Assembly: GCA_002291855.1 (NCBI GenBank)
Contig: DBAW01000133.1
Span: 11,453-25,935, forward strand
Origin: Sphingomonas sp. UBA1000
Lineage (GTDB): Bacteria; Pseudomonadota; Alphaproteobacteria; Sphingomonadales; Sphingomonadaceae
DNA: 14,483 nucleotides
Direction of reading: 5' to 3'
In this document: positions 1 to 7,336 of the stretch, piece by piece
How positions within the stretch are numbered: the stretch's first letter is position 1
Layout of the letters: every line of letters begins with the position of its first letter
The notes under the pieces: generated by a model
Seen by the model: the letters and a program-made list of their open reading frames with translations, nothing else
Told to the model about the DNA's origin: nothing
Database searches by the model: none
Program-made: the position numbers and the translations under genes

Positions 1-89
1 TCGAGCCGGGCGCGCGCGGCTGCACGGTCGCCGGGTCGGCCGAGGCATGGAGCGCACGCGCCAGCTGGGACGCCGTGCACCTTGGCTGA
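1..89 (+). CDS. purM: Phosphoribosylformylglycinamidine cyclo-ligase (PurM), C-terminal end only
   Basis: Only the last 28 complete codons are inside the window. They read in the frame starting at base 3 and stop at TGA 87-89. The visible peptide begins EPGARGCTVAGSAEAW and ends WDAVHLG. The call rests on this tail, which resembles alphaproteobacterial PurM C-termini as I remember them, and on its position immediately upstream of purN; purM-purN is a very common gene pair. PurM makes aminoimidazole ribotide (AIR) from FGAM in the cytoplasmic purine pathway. The stop codon lies inside the first codons of purN, so the two are probably translationally coupled. None of the ATP-binding or catalytic part is visible, so the assignment depends mainly on context. 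Confidence 0.75.
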   Translation, partial: EPGARGCTVAGSAEAWSARASWDAVHLG

Positions 90-687
90 TCCGGCCCCTC
101 CCACGTCTCCCGCGGCCAAGGCACGTGTCGGCGTGCTGATTTCCGGCCGGGGATCGAACATGGCGGCTCTGCTCTATGCCTCGCGCCTCGCCGGGGCCGG
201 CTATGAGATCGTGCTGGTTGCCGCCAATGATCCCGACGCGCCGGGGCTGGCGCTTGCCCGGGCGGAAGGGATTGCGACCTTCGCGCACAGCCATGTCGGC
301 ATGGGCCGGGCGGCATTCGATGCGCTGATCGATGCGCAACTGCGCGCGGCGGGCGTCGAATATGTCGCGCTTGCCGGCTATATGCGCCTGTTATCGCGGG
401 ATTTTGTCGTGAAATGGCAGGGCCGGATCATCAACGTCCACCCGTCGCTGCTGCCACTCTACAAGGGGCTGGACACGCATGAACGGGCGCTTGCCGCCGG
501 CGACCGCGAGGCGGGCTGCTCGGTCCATATCGTCACGCCCGAGCTGGATGACGGGCCGGTGCTCGGCCAGGCGCGGGTGGCGATCCTGCCCGGCGACACG
601 CCCGACAGCCTTGCCGCACGCGTGCTGATCGCCGAGCATCAGCTTTACCCGCGCGTGCTGAGCGCGTTCGTGGCCGGACAGCGCTGA
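82..687 (+). CDS. purN: Phosphoribosylglycinamide formyltransferase (PurN)
   Basis: This 201-residue cytoplasmic enzyme transfers a formyl group from 10-formyl-tetrahydrofolate to GAR in purine synthesis. Visible landmarks are the phosphate-binding loop SGRGSNM (21-27), the folate/catalytic segment INVHPSLLP with Asn118 and His120, and ELDDGPV with Asp156. These match the Asn/His/Asp triad known from E. coli PurN. Length is near the family norm (about 200-215). The start chosen is TTG at 82, which overlaps the purM stop by 8 bases and has a weak GGGA upstream. No ATG or GTG in the same frame precedes the first beta strand (VGVLIS, 16-21). The first 13 residues are a non-conserved, Pro/Ala-rich extension, so the exact start is less sure than the identity. 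The gene ends 23 bases from the convergent putA stop. Confidence 0.96.
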   Translation: MADPAPPTSPAAKARVGVLISGRGSNMAALLYASRLAGAGYEIVLVAANDPDAPGLALARAEGIATFAHSHVGMGRAAFDALIDAQLRAAGVEYVALAGYMRLLSRDFVVKWQGRIINVHPSLLPLYKGLDTHERALAAGDREAGCSVHIVTPELDDGPVLGQARVAILPGDTPDSLAARVLIAEHQLYPRVLSAFVAGQR

Positions 688-710
688 ACCGCCAGCCGTC
701 CGGGCGCGGA

Positions 711-3692
711 TCAGATGCCGATATCGTCGAGCGACAACAGCGTCGCATTGCCGCCGGCGCTGGTGGTGTCGGTGCTCGTCACCCGCTCGGCACAGAAGCG
801 CGGCAGGTAATGCGGGCCGCCGGCCTTGGGACCGGTGCCCGAATGCCCCTCGCCGCCAAAAGGCTGGCTGCCGACGATCGCGCCGATCATCGACCGGTTG
901 ACATAGAGATTGCCGACCCGCGCCAGCGCCTCGACCGTCTCCGCGGCCCGCGCGATGCGGCTGTGCAGCCCCATGGTCAGGCCGAACCCCTTGGCGTTCA
1001 CCCGCGCGACCACCTCTTCAAGCGTCCCCGCCTTCCAGGTCGCGACGTGCAGCAGCGGCCCGAACCATTCGGCCTGCAGATCGTCAATGTCATCGAGGCG
1101 GATGATCGTCGGCGGCACGAAATGCCCGCCCTCCGGCACCGCAAGGCTGTGGACGATCCGCCCGGCCATCGCGGTGCGGTGCGCCATCAGCCGGTCATGG
1201 GCGGCAGCATCGATCACCGGGCCGACATCGGTCGCCGGGTCGGCGGGATCGCCGATCACCAGCGTGTTCATCGCGCCCTTGAGCATTTCGATCGTGTGAT
1301 CGGCGATATCTTCCTGCAGCAGCAGCAGGCGCAGCGCCGAACAACGCTGCCCGGCCGAGCGGAAGGCCGAGGTGACGACATCCTGCACCACCTGTTCGGC
1401 AAGTGCTGTCGAATCGACGATCATCGCATTGATGCCGCCGGTTTCGGCGATCAGCGGCACCAGCGGGCGGCTGTCATCGGCCAGCAGCGCGCGGGCGATG
1501 CGCCGCGCCGTGGCGGTCGATCCGGTAAAGGCGACCCCGGCCACCCGCGCATCGGCGACCAGCGCCGCCCCGGTGTCCGGCCCGCCGGCGGCAAGGATCA
1601 GCACATCGGCCGGCACCCCTGCCTGATGGGCAAGCTCGACCGCGCGCGCGGCGATGCGCGGCGTCTGCGGCGCGGGCTTGGCGACCACAGCATTGCCGGT
1701 GACGAGCGCCGCCACCGTCTGGCCAAGGAAGATCGCCAGCGGGAAGTTCCACGGCGCGATCGTTACCCAGACGCCGCGGCCTTCCATGCGCAGGATGTTG
1801 CGCTCGCCGGTCGGCCCGGGCAGCTCGACCGGCTGGAGATGGGCGCGGGCCTGATCGGCGTAGTAACGGCAGAAATCGACCGCCTCGCGCACTTCGGCAA
1901 GCGCGTCGGGAATGGTCTTGCGCGCTTCATGCACGCAGATCGCCATCAGCTCGGCCCGGTGCTCTTCCAGCAGATCGGCCAGCCGGTCGAGACAGGCGGC
2001 GCGCGCCTCCACGGGCCGCGCCGACCATGCATCGGCGGCGGCGCGGGCGCGCGCCACGGCCGCAGCCGGATCGGCCAGCTCGGCCGGGGCGGACGGCAGG
2101 CCGTGCCGCCCGATTTCGGCGGCGATTGCCGCCAGAGTGTCACTGTCTTGCAGGTCGATGCCCTCGCTGTTGCGCCGCTCCGGCGCGAACAGGTCGCGCG
2201 GCAGGGCGATTCCGGGATGACGGGTGCCGCCCACCGCCTCGATCCGGGCGACCGGATCGGCGAGCAGCACCTCGTCGCTCAGCCGCTCATCGGCGAGCTG
2301 ATGCACGAAACTGGAGTTCGCGCCGTTTTCGAGCAGCCGCCGGACCAGATAGGCGAGCAGGTCGCGGTGGCCGCCGACGGGCGCGTAGATGCGGCAATGA
2401 TAGCCCTGTTCGCGCACCAGCCGCTCATACAGCCCCTCGCCCATGCCGTGCAGGCGCTGGAACTCGAAATCGCGGCGGCCGCCCGCCCATTCGACGATGG
2501 TGGCGACGGTCAGCGCATTGTGGCTGGCAAAGGCGGGCGCGATGCCGGGTGCATCGAGCATGTCGCGCGCACAGGCCAGATAGGACACATCGGTCGCCGC
2601 CTTGCGGGTAAACAGCGGATAATCGCTCAGCCCCGCTTCCTGGGTGCGCTTGATCTCGCTGTCCCAATAGGCGCCCTTGACCAGCCGGACATTCATCCGC
2701 CGCCCGGTCTCGCGCGCCAGCTCATCGGCCCAGCCGATGACCGCGCGGGCGCGCTTGCCATAGGCCTGCACCGCCATGCCATAGCCGTCCCAGCCCTTGA
2801 GCGCGGGCATGCGGGCGACGCCGGCGATGATGTCGAGGCTCATCTCCAGCCGCTCGGATTCCTCGGCATCGACGGTCAGCGCGATGCCGCGCCGCGACGC
2901 TTCGAGCGCAAGCGTGGCGAGCATTTCGGTGAGCGCCGGCACGCAATCGGCGCGGTGGGCGACCTCGTAACGCGGGTGCAGCGCCGACAGCTTGACCGAC
3001 ACCGAATGGCCGGCCGCCGGATCGCTGCCGACGGCGGCGATCGCCGCCATATAGCTGTCGAAATAACGCTGCCCGTCGGGATAGGTGCGCGCCGCTTCGC
3101 CCAGCATGTCGAAACTGGCGGTGAAGCCCTTGTTTTCCGGCTTTTTCATCCGGCGGGTGGCTTCATCGATAGTGCGGCCCATGACGAAGATTTCGCCCAT
3201 CATCCGCATCGCCGCGCCCACCGCCTGGCGGACGAACGGTTCGCCCGCGCGCGCGATCAGCCGCCGCAGCACCCCGCCCTGCCCCGCGTCATGGACAAGC
3301 GCCTTGCCCATCACCAGCCCCCAGGTGGCCGAGTTGACCAGCGCCGACGCGCTGCGCCCGGCATGGGCGCGCCAATCGGCCTCGCCCAGCTTGTCGGCGA
3401 TCAGCAGATCGGCGGTTGCGGGATCGGGCACGCGCAGAAACGCCTCGGCGAGCGACAGCAGGGCGACCCCTTCCGAGGTGTTCAGCCGATATTCCTGCAG
3501 GAACTGGTTGACCCAGCCGGTCGTCTGCGCGGCGCGCAGATCGGCGAGCAGCCCCAGCGCCACGCGCACCGCCCCCTCGCGCTCTTCGGGCGCGAGTCGG
3601 GCGCGTTCGAGCAGCGGTTTCAGCACCTCCGGCTCGGGCGCGCGGTGGAGCGATTTGAGCGGCAGAAGCGTGCGTGACGTTGCGGAATCCAT
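711..3692 (-). CDS. putA: Bifunctional proline dehydrogenase / L-glutamate gamma-semialdehyde dehydrogenase (PutA)
   Basis: This 993-residue enzyme oxidises proline to P5C with FAD (passing electrons to quinone), then P5C/glutamate semialdehyde to glutamate with NAD+. The PRODH barrel is marked by VKLSALHPRYE (233-243), VRLVKGAYWDSEIKRTQEAG (335-354), FEFQRLHGMGEG (409-420) and RRLLENGANSSFVHQ (451-465); its paired arginines are the expected proline ligands. The P5CDH domain shows APWNFP (646-651), FTGSTATAR (722-730), general base Glu750 in AETGG, and the nucleophile Cys784 in GQRCSA. It lacks the N-terminal ribbon-helix-helix domain of the ~1320-residue E. coli protein, so it is the short, non-autoregulating type (~1000 residues). 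The open frame extends 33 codons upstream. ATG at 3692 is chosen because GAAGGGGAG lies just before it and MDSATSRTLLPLK resembles the usual beginning. Confidence 0.97.
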   Translation of the reverse strand: MDSATSRTLLPLKSLHRAPEPEVLKPLLERARLAPEEREGAVRVALGLLADLRAAQTTGWVNQFLQEYRLNTSEGVALLSLAEAFLRVPDPATADLLIADKLGEADWRAHAGRSASALVNSATWGLVMGKALVHDAGQGGVLRRLIARAGEPFVRQAVGAAMRMMGEIFVMGRTIDEATRRMKKPENKGFTASFDMLGEAARTYPDGQRYFDSYMAAIAAVGSDPAAGHSVSVKLSALHPRYEVAHRADCVPALTEMLATLALEASRRGIALTVDAEESERLEMSLDIIAGVARMPALKGWDGYGMAVQAYGKRARAVIGWADELARETGRRMNVRLVKGAYWDSEIKRTQEAGLSDYPLFTRKAATDVSYLACARDMLDAPGIAPAFASHNALTVATIVEWAGGRRDFEFQRLHGMGEGLYERLVREQGYHCRIYAPVGGHRDLLAYLVRRLLENGANSSFVHQLADERLSDEVLLADPVARIEAVGGTRHPGIALPRDLFAPERRNSEGIDLQDSDTLAAIAAEIGRHGLPSAPAELADPAAAVARARAAADAWSARPVEARAACLDRLADLLEEHRAELMAICVHEARKTIPDALAEVREAVDFCRYYADQARAHLQPVELPGPTGERNILRMEGRGVWVTIAPWNFPLAIFLGQTVAALVTGNAVVAKPAPQTPRIAARAVELAHQAGVPADVLILAAGGPDTGAALVADARVAGVAFTGSTATARRIARALLADDSRPLVPLIAETGGINAMIVDSTALAEQVVQDVVTSAFRSAGQRCSALRLLLLQEDIADHTIEMLKGAMNTLVIGDPADPATDVGPVIDAAAHDRLMAHRTAMAGRIVHSLAVPEGGHFVPPTIIRLDDIDDLQAEWFGPLLHVATWKAGTLEEVVARVNAKGFGLTMGLHSRIARAAETVEALARVGNLYVNRSMIGAIVGSQPFGGEGHSGTGPKAGGPHYLPRFCAERVTSTDTTSAGGNATLLSLDDIGI

Positions 3693-3820
3693 GGGCTCCC
3701 CTTCGCAGGGCTTGGCCCGGTCTTGCAAGGGGGAAAGTGGGATGCGTAGGGATGCACGCACAGCCGCGCCAGGCAACAGCCGGGCGGGCAAGAACAGACT
3801 TTATGCGGGAGAGTTGCACC
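3693..3820. promoter_or_regulatory. Divergent putA / MaoC intergenic region
   Basis: These 128 bases lie between two divergent start codons and must hold the promoters of both transcription units. Visible elements are an 8-bp palindrome CTTGCAAG (3722-3729) and a direct repeat at 3739-3755. There are also ribosome-binding sites for putA (minus strand, complement of 3696-3703) and for the hydratase (GGGAGAG, 3807-3813). I found no convincing -35/-10 pair for sigma-70 in either direction. Because this PutA has no DNA-binding domain, a separate regulator would be expected to act here, but no regulator gene is adjacent in the window. Confidence 0.5.
3739..3755. repeat. Direct repeat GGGATGC x2, 10-base period
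   Basis: GGGATGC occurs at 3739-3745 and again at 3749-3755, separated by GTA. The repeat starts are exactly 10 bases apart, about one DNA turn, so both copies face the same side of the helix. The site is about 50 bases upstream of the putA start and 65-80 bases upstream of the hydratase start. This fits a tandem regulator site, although a 7-base repeat in GC-rich DNA could arise by chance. Confidence 0.35.
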
Positions 3821-4279
3821 ATGCCCACCGTCAGCCTTGATGAGCTGAAAGCCAAGGTCGGACAGCCGCTCGGCACGTCGGACTGGCTGACCGTCGATCA
3901 GGCGATGATCGACAAATTCGCCGATGCGACCGGCGATCACCAGTTCATCCATGTCGATCCCGACAAGGCGAAGCTGACCCCGTTTGGCGGCACCATCGCG
4001 CACGGTTTCCTGTCGCTGTCGCTGATGCCGGTTTTGACCCAGATGACCGACATGCCGCGCCCGGCCGGGATCAAGATGGGCGTCAATTATGGCGGCAACA
4101 AAACCCGCTTCCTTGCCCCGGTGCGTTCGGGCAAGCGGGTGCGCGGCCATTTCAAGCTGCTCGAGCTGGAGGAAAAGCGCCCCGGCCAGTGGCAGCAGAC
4201 CGTTGAATACACGCTCGAGATCGAGGGTGAGGACAAGCCGGCGCTGATCGCCGAATGGATCAGCCAGTTCTTCCTGTAA
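3821..4279 (+). CDS. MaoC-like (R)-specific enoyl-CoA hydratase/dehydratase (HtdZ/Rv0130-like)
   Basis: This 152-residue single hotdog-fold protein is predicted to hydrate trans-2-enoyl-CoA (or the reverse reaction). The hydratase-2 signature spans about residues 33-68: FADATGDHQFIHVDP followed by GGTIAHGFLSLSL. Asp39 and His44 have the five-residue spacing of the catalytic Asp/His pair known in PhaJ-type hydratases. The N-terminal SDW segment and the NYGGNKTRF stretch resemble Mycobacterium tuberculosis Rv0130 (HtdZ). ATG 3821 is chosen because GGGAGAG lies 7 bases upstream; an ATG at 3803 is in frame but lacks this spacing. It is followed after 69 bases by a thiolase gene, suggesting a joint role in acyl-CoA turnover or hydroxyacyl-CoA supply. 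The specific substrate cannot be read from the sequence. Confidence 0.9.
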   Translation: MPTVSLDELKAKVGQPLGTSDWLTVDQAMIDKFADATGDHQFIHVDPDKAKLTPFGGTIAHGFLSLSLMPVLTQMTDMPRPAGIKMGVNYGGNKTRFLAPVRSGKRVRGHFKLLELEEKRPGQWQQTVEYTLEIEGEDKPALIAEWISQFFL

Positions 4280-4348
4280 CCCGCCCGGGCCGGGGGCCTG
4301 CAACCCGACACAGTGATTTGCCGAACAGCGCATTCAAGGAGAGACAAG

Positions 4349-5527
4349 ATGCGTGACGCCGTTATCGTTTCCACCGCCCGCACGCCGATCGGCCGTGCCT
4401 ATCGCGGCGCGTTCAACAACCTGCCGTCGCCGACGCTGGCCGGCCATGCGATCAGCGCCGCCGTCGCGCGCGCCGGCATCGACCCGGCCGAGGTGCAGGA
4501 CGTGGTGTTCGGCGCCGCGCTGCAGCAGGGTCATCAGGCCGGCAACATCGCCCGCACCGCGCTGCTGCGCGCCGGGCTGCCGGTCACCGTTTCGGGCATG
4601 TCGGTCGACCGCCAGTGCGCGTCGGGCCTGATGGCGATCGCGACCGCCGCCAAGCAGATCATCGACGATCAGATGGACGTGGCGATCGGCGGCGGGGTGG
4701 AGAGCATCTCGCTCGTCCAGACGCCGCAGATGCGCGTCGCCCCCGATCCCGAGCTGCTGGCGATGCACAACGCCATCTACATGCCGATGCTCCAGACCGC
4801 CGAAGTCGTCGCCAAGCGTTACGGCATCAGCCGCGACGCGCAGGATGAATATGCGCTCCAGTCGCAGCAGCGCACCGCCGCCGCACAGGCCGCCGGCAAG
4901 TTCGACGACGAAATCGTGCCGGTGACCGCGACCATGGCCGTCACCAACAAGGAAACCAAGGAAGTCACCTACAAGGAGGTGACGCTGGCCAAGGACGAGG
5001 GCAACCGCGCCGACACCACGCTTGACGGGCTGAAGTCGCTCCAGCCGGTGATGGGGCCGGACATGAACATCACCGCCGGCAATGCCTCGCAGCTGTCGGA
5101 CGGCGCGGCGGCATCGGTGCTGATGGAAGCGCGGCTTGCCGAACAGCGCGGCCTGACCCCGCTTGGCCGCTATGTCGGCATGGCGGTCGCGGGCACCGAG
5201 CCCGATGAAATGGGCATCGGCCCGGTGTTCGCCATCCCCAAGCTGCTCGACCGGTTCGGCCTGAAGATGGACGATATCGGCCTGTGGGAGCTGAACGAGG
5301 CGTTCGCCGTGCAGGTGCTTTACTGCCGCGACAAGCTGGGCATCCCCAATGAGCTGCTGAACGTCAATGGCGGCGCGATTTCGATCGGCCATCCTTACGG
5401 CATGTCGGGTGCGCGCATGGTTGGGCATGCGCTGATCGAGGGCAAGCGCCGCGGCGCGCGCCATGTCGTCATCACCATGTGCGTCGGCGGCGGCATGGGC
5501 GCTGCCGGCCTGTTCGAAGTCCTCTGA
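4349..5527 (+). CDS. Thiolase family acetyl-CoA C-acyltransferase
   Basis: This 392-residue soluble thiolase cleaves 3-ketoacyl-CoA or condenses two acyl-CoAs. The catalytic set is complete: nucleophile Cys90 in SVDRQCASGL, NEAFA with Asn316, His348 in GHPYGMSGARM, and Cys378 in CVGGGMGAAG. Length is typical (about 390). The start ATG 4349 is fixed by a strong AAGGAGAG at 4336-4343 with a 5-base spacer. The HPYGMSG form, rather than the common HPxGxSG seen in biosynthetic thiolases, points to a broad 3-ketoacyl-CoA thiolase, but a degradative versus biosynthetic role cannot be decided here. It lies 69 bases downstream of the hydratase on the same strand and is followed by a strong hairpin, so the two genes probably form one short operon. 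No hydroxyacyl-CoA dehydrogenase is adjacent. Confidence 0.94.
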   Translation: MRDAVIVSTARTPIGRAYRGAFNNLPSPTLAGHAISAAVARAGIDPAEVQDVVFGAALQQGHQAGNIARTALLRAGLPVTVSGMSVDRQCASGLMAIATAAKQIIDDQMDVAIGGGVESISLVQTPQMRVAPDPELLAMHNAIYMPMLQTAEVVAKRYGISRDAQDEYALQSQQRTAAAQAAGKFDDEIVPVTATMAVTNKETKEVTYKEVTLAKDEGNRADTTLDGLKSLQPVMGPDMNITAGNASQLSDGAAASVLMEARLAEQRGLTPLGRYVGMAVAGTEPDEMGIGPVFAIPKLLDRFGLKMDDIGLWELNEAFAVQVLYCRDKLGIPNELLNVNGGAISIGHPYGMSGARMVGHALIEGKRRGARHVVITMCVGGGMGAAGLFEVL

Positions 5528-5534
5528 TCCGCAC

Positions 5535-5564
5535 TGCCGGCCGGGCCTCCGCGCCCGGCCGGCA
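5535..5564 (+). terminator. Perfect 12-bp GC hairpin after the thiolase gene
   Basis: TGCCGGCCGGGC (5535-5546) and its exact reverse complement (5553-5564) flank a 6-base loop, starting 7 bases after the thiolase stop. The stem is very stable but is not followed by a T-run (next bases TGCATCGCCC). It may therefore act as a mRNA 3'-end stabiliser or a terminator of the U-tract-poor type. Its position at the end of the operon supports such a role. Confidence 0.6.
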
Positions 5565-5669
5565 TGCATCGCCCCCGGTTTTGACAAAGCGGCGCCGGCC
5601 GGGGCAGTCAGGGGCGATGGCAACGCCCCCTTCCCGCCTTTCCCTTTACATCCGTCGGCCGGTCCGCCG
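5565..5669. other. Gap before the YeeZ-like gene
   Basis: These 105 bases separate the thiolase hairpin from the next start codon. I see no clear Shine-Dalgarno sequence or promoter in them and no small gene that I can support. Confidence 0.4.
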
Positions 5670-6491
5670 ATGAGCCGCCTGCTCGTCTTCGGGCCGGGCT
5701 ATACGGCATCGCGGCTGATTGCGGCGGCGCAGGCGCAGGGCTGGGCGGTCGAGGCGGTGACGCGCGCGATCCTCGATGACCCCGCACAGGTCGCCGCGAT
5801 GGTCGCCCGCGCCACCCATATCCTGTCGAGCGTGCCGCCCGCGGGCGAGGAGGATCCGGTGCTCGCCCGCCACGGGCCGCTGCTCGCCGGGTGCGGGGCG
5901 TGGCTGGGCTATCTGTCGTCGACCGGCGTTTATGGCGATGCCGGCGGGGCGTGGGTCGATGAAACCGCGCCGACCGGCAGCGGCCGCCGCTCGGCCCGGG
6001 CGCGGGCCGATGGCGACTGGCTGACGCTTGGCGCGCGGGTGTTCCGCCTGCCGGGGATTTACGGGCCGGGGCGCAGCGCGCTCGACCGGGTGATGGCGGG
6101 CAGCGCCCACCGGGTCGACATGCCCGGCCAGATTTTCAGCCGCGTCCATGTCGACGATATCGTCAGCGGGGTGATGGCCGGCTTCGCCGCCCCTGCCGGG
6201 GCCTATAATCTGGCCGATGACGAGCCTGCGCCGCAGAATGATGTCGTCTGCCATGCCGCACGGCTGCTCGGCCTGCCCGATCCGCCCTTTGTCGCGCTCG
6301 AGACGCTATCGCCGATGGCGCGCGGCTTTTATGCCGAAAACCGCCGGGTGGCGAACGGCAAGGCGCGGCGCGTGCTCGGCTGGACGCCCGCTTATCCCGA
6401 TTACCGCGCCGGGCTGCGCGCGCTCAGCGCCAGCACCAGCCCGATCAGCGCCAGCCCCCCGCCCGCCATCGCGGTCGGCGTCCAGCGATAG
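5670..6491 (+). CDS. YeeZ-like NAD(P)-binding epimerase/dehydratase-type protein (extended SDR-like)
   Basis: This 273-residue protein has a Rossmann fold starting at residue 3. The nucleotide loop is FGPGYTAS (7-14), and the extended-SDR segment YLSSTGVYGD (81-90) is followed by RLPGIYGPGRS (126-136) and VHVDDIVSGV (159-168). The usual SDR YxxxK lysine is absent after Tyr88, as is common in YeeZ-type proteins, so the reaction is unknown. The end of the recognisable fold is RRVLGWTP and YRAGLRAL (to about 252). The last 21 residues (from Ser253) are Ser/Pro/Ala-rich and are encoded antisense to the final helix of the oppositely oriented transporter; they are probably not conserved. ATG 5670 is the only good start before the glycine loop. 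It has no clear ribosome-binding site. Confidence 0.85.
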   Translation: MSRLLVFGPGYTASRLIAAAQAQGWAVEAVTRAILDDPAQVAAMVARATHILSSVPPAGEEDPVLARHGPLLAGCGAWLGYLSSTGVYGDAGGAWVDETAPTGSGRRSARARADGDWLTLGARVFRLPGIYGPGRSALDRVMAGSAHRVDMPGQIFSRVHVDDIVSGVMAGFAAPAGAYNLADDEPAPQNDVVCHAARLLGLPDPPFVALETLSPMARGFYAENRRVANGKARRVLGWTPAYPDYRAGLRALSASTSPISASPPPAIAVGVQR

Positions 6492-7336
6492 CCTTCGAAC
6501 AGCGTCGACAGCGCCATCGCGATCACCGGGATAATCACCCCCGAATAGGCCGCGCGCGCCGCGCCGATCCGCCGGATCAGCGGGTAATAGAGCATGAACG
6601 CGACCGCCGAGGCGGCGACGCCCAGATAGACGATGCCGGCCAGATAGGCGGGGCGCGGATCCCAGGCGGGCGGGCCGCTGGTGATCCATGCCCACAGCGC
6701 ATTGCCGATGGTGCCGGTGATCATGCTCCAGCACATCACGCTGACCAGCGGGGCCTGCTGGACGCGCGGCAGCGCCTGCAGGATGTTGGCCGACGATGCC
6801 GACAGCACGGCGAGCAGCGACAGGGCGATGCCAAGCCCGGTGCGCGCGCCGGCGGCACCCCCCGCCCCCCATTCATGCGCGAACAGCAGCCCGATCCCGG
6901 CGAGCGCGACCGCCGACCCGGCGATGAAGCCACGCGACAGCTGCTGACCCAGAAAGATGCGGCCCAGCAGCGCATTGGGGATGACGAGCAGCGCGAAGAT
7001 GACCGCGACCAGCCCCGATGTGATGTGCGCTTCCGCCCGGTAGACAAGGTTGAAGTTGACGACGAACTGCGCCAGCCCGAGCAGCAGAGTGATCCCCCAG
7101 ACCGGCCGGGGCAGCGCGAGCGACGTGCGCGTCGCCAGCGCATAGCCGGCCATGGCAATGCTGCCGGCGGCAAAACGGTACGTGACCGACCAGCTGGGCG
7201 GCACGGCGGCCAGCTGATCGCGGATGACCAGCCAGGTCGATCCCCAGATCAGCGTGACGATGGCGAACGGCACCACGACGCCCCATGCGCCGCCCGACCG
7301 CCGATCCGCACCGCCGATGTTCGCCGCGCCGCTCAC
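6401..7336 (-). CDS. EamA/DMT-family inner-membrane transporter
   Basis: This 311-residue protein has ten predicted hydrophobic helices arranged as two EamA repeats, a typical size for drug/metabolite transporters such as RhtA and YdcZ-like exporters. The first helix contains IWGSTWLVI (30-38), the first repeat includes YRFAAGS, and the second starts near GLGIALSLLAVLSASSANI. The substrate is not readable. The adjacent upstream aldolase suggests export of an amino acid such as threonine or glycine, but this is only inference. The start is GTG 7336, whose bases overlap the TGA of the upstream gene (GTGA). No independent ribosome-binding site is evident, so translational coupling is likely. Its 3' end overlaps the convergent YeeZ-like gene by 91 bases. 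Confidence 0.9.
   Translation of the reverse strand: MSGAANIGGADRRSGGAWGVVVPFAIVTLIWGSTWLVIRDQLAAVPPSWSVTYRFAAGSIAMAGYALATRTSLALPRPVWGITLLLGLAQFVVNFNLVYRAEAHITSGLVAVIFALLVIPNALLGRIFLGQQLSRGFIAGSAVALAGIGLLFAHEWGAGGAAGARTGLGIALSLLAVLSASSANILQALPRVQQAPLVSVMCWSMITGTIGNALWAWITSGPPAWDPRPAYLAGIVYLGVAASAVAFMLYYPLIRRIGAARAAYSGVIIPVIAMALSTLFEGYRWTPTAMAGGGLALIGLVLALSARSPAR

Noticed and set aside
810..3677. A 955-residue open frame on the plus strand across putA
   Set aside because: It is antisense to a fully recognisable PutA. Its composition is rich in Arg, His, Gly and Asp, as expected from the complement of GC-biased codons, and it shows no domain.
3693..3791. A 33-residue N-terminal extension of PutA from ATG 3791
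   Set aside because: ATG 3692 has an adjacent GAAGGGGAG and begins the normal PutA sequence. The extension is not family-like.
4334..5623. A 429-residue minus-strand open frame across the thiolase
   Set aside because: It is a shadow of the thiolase codons with the same His/Arg/Gly-rich composition and no recognisable motif.
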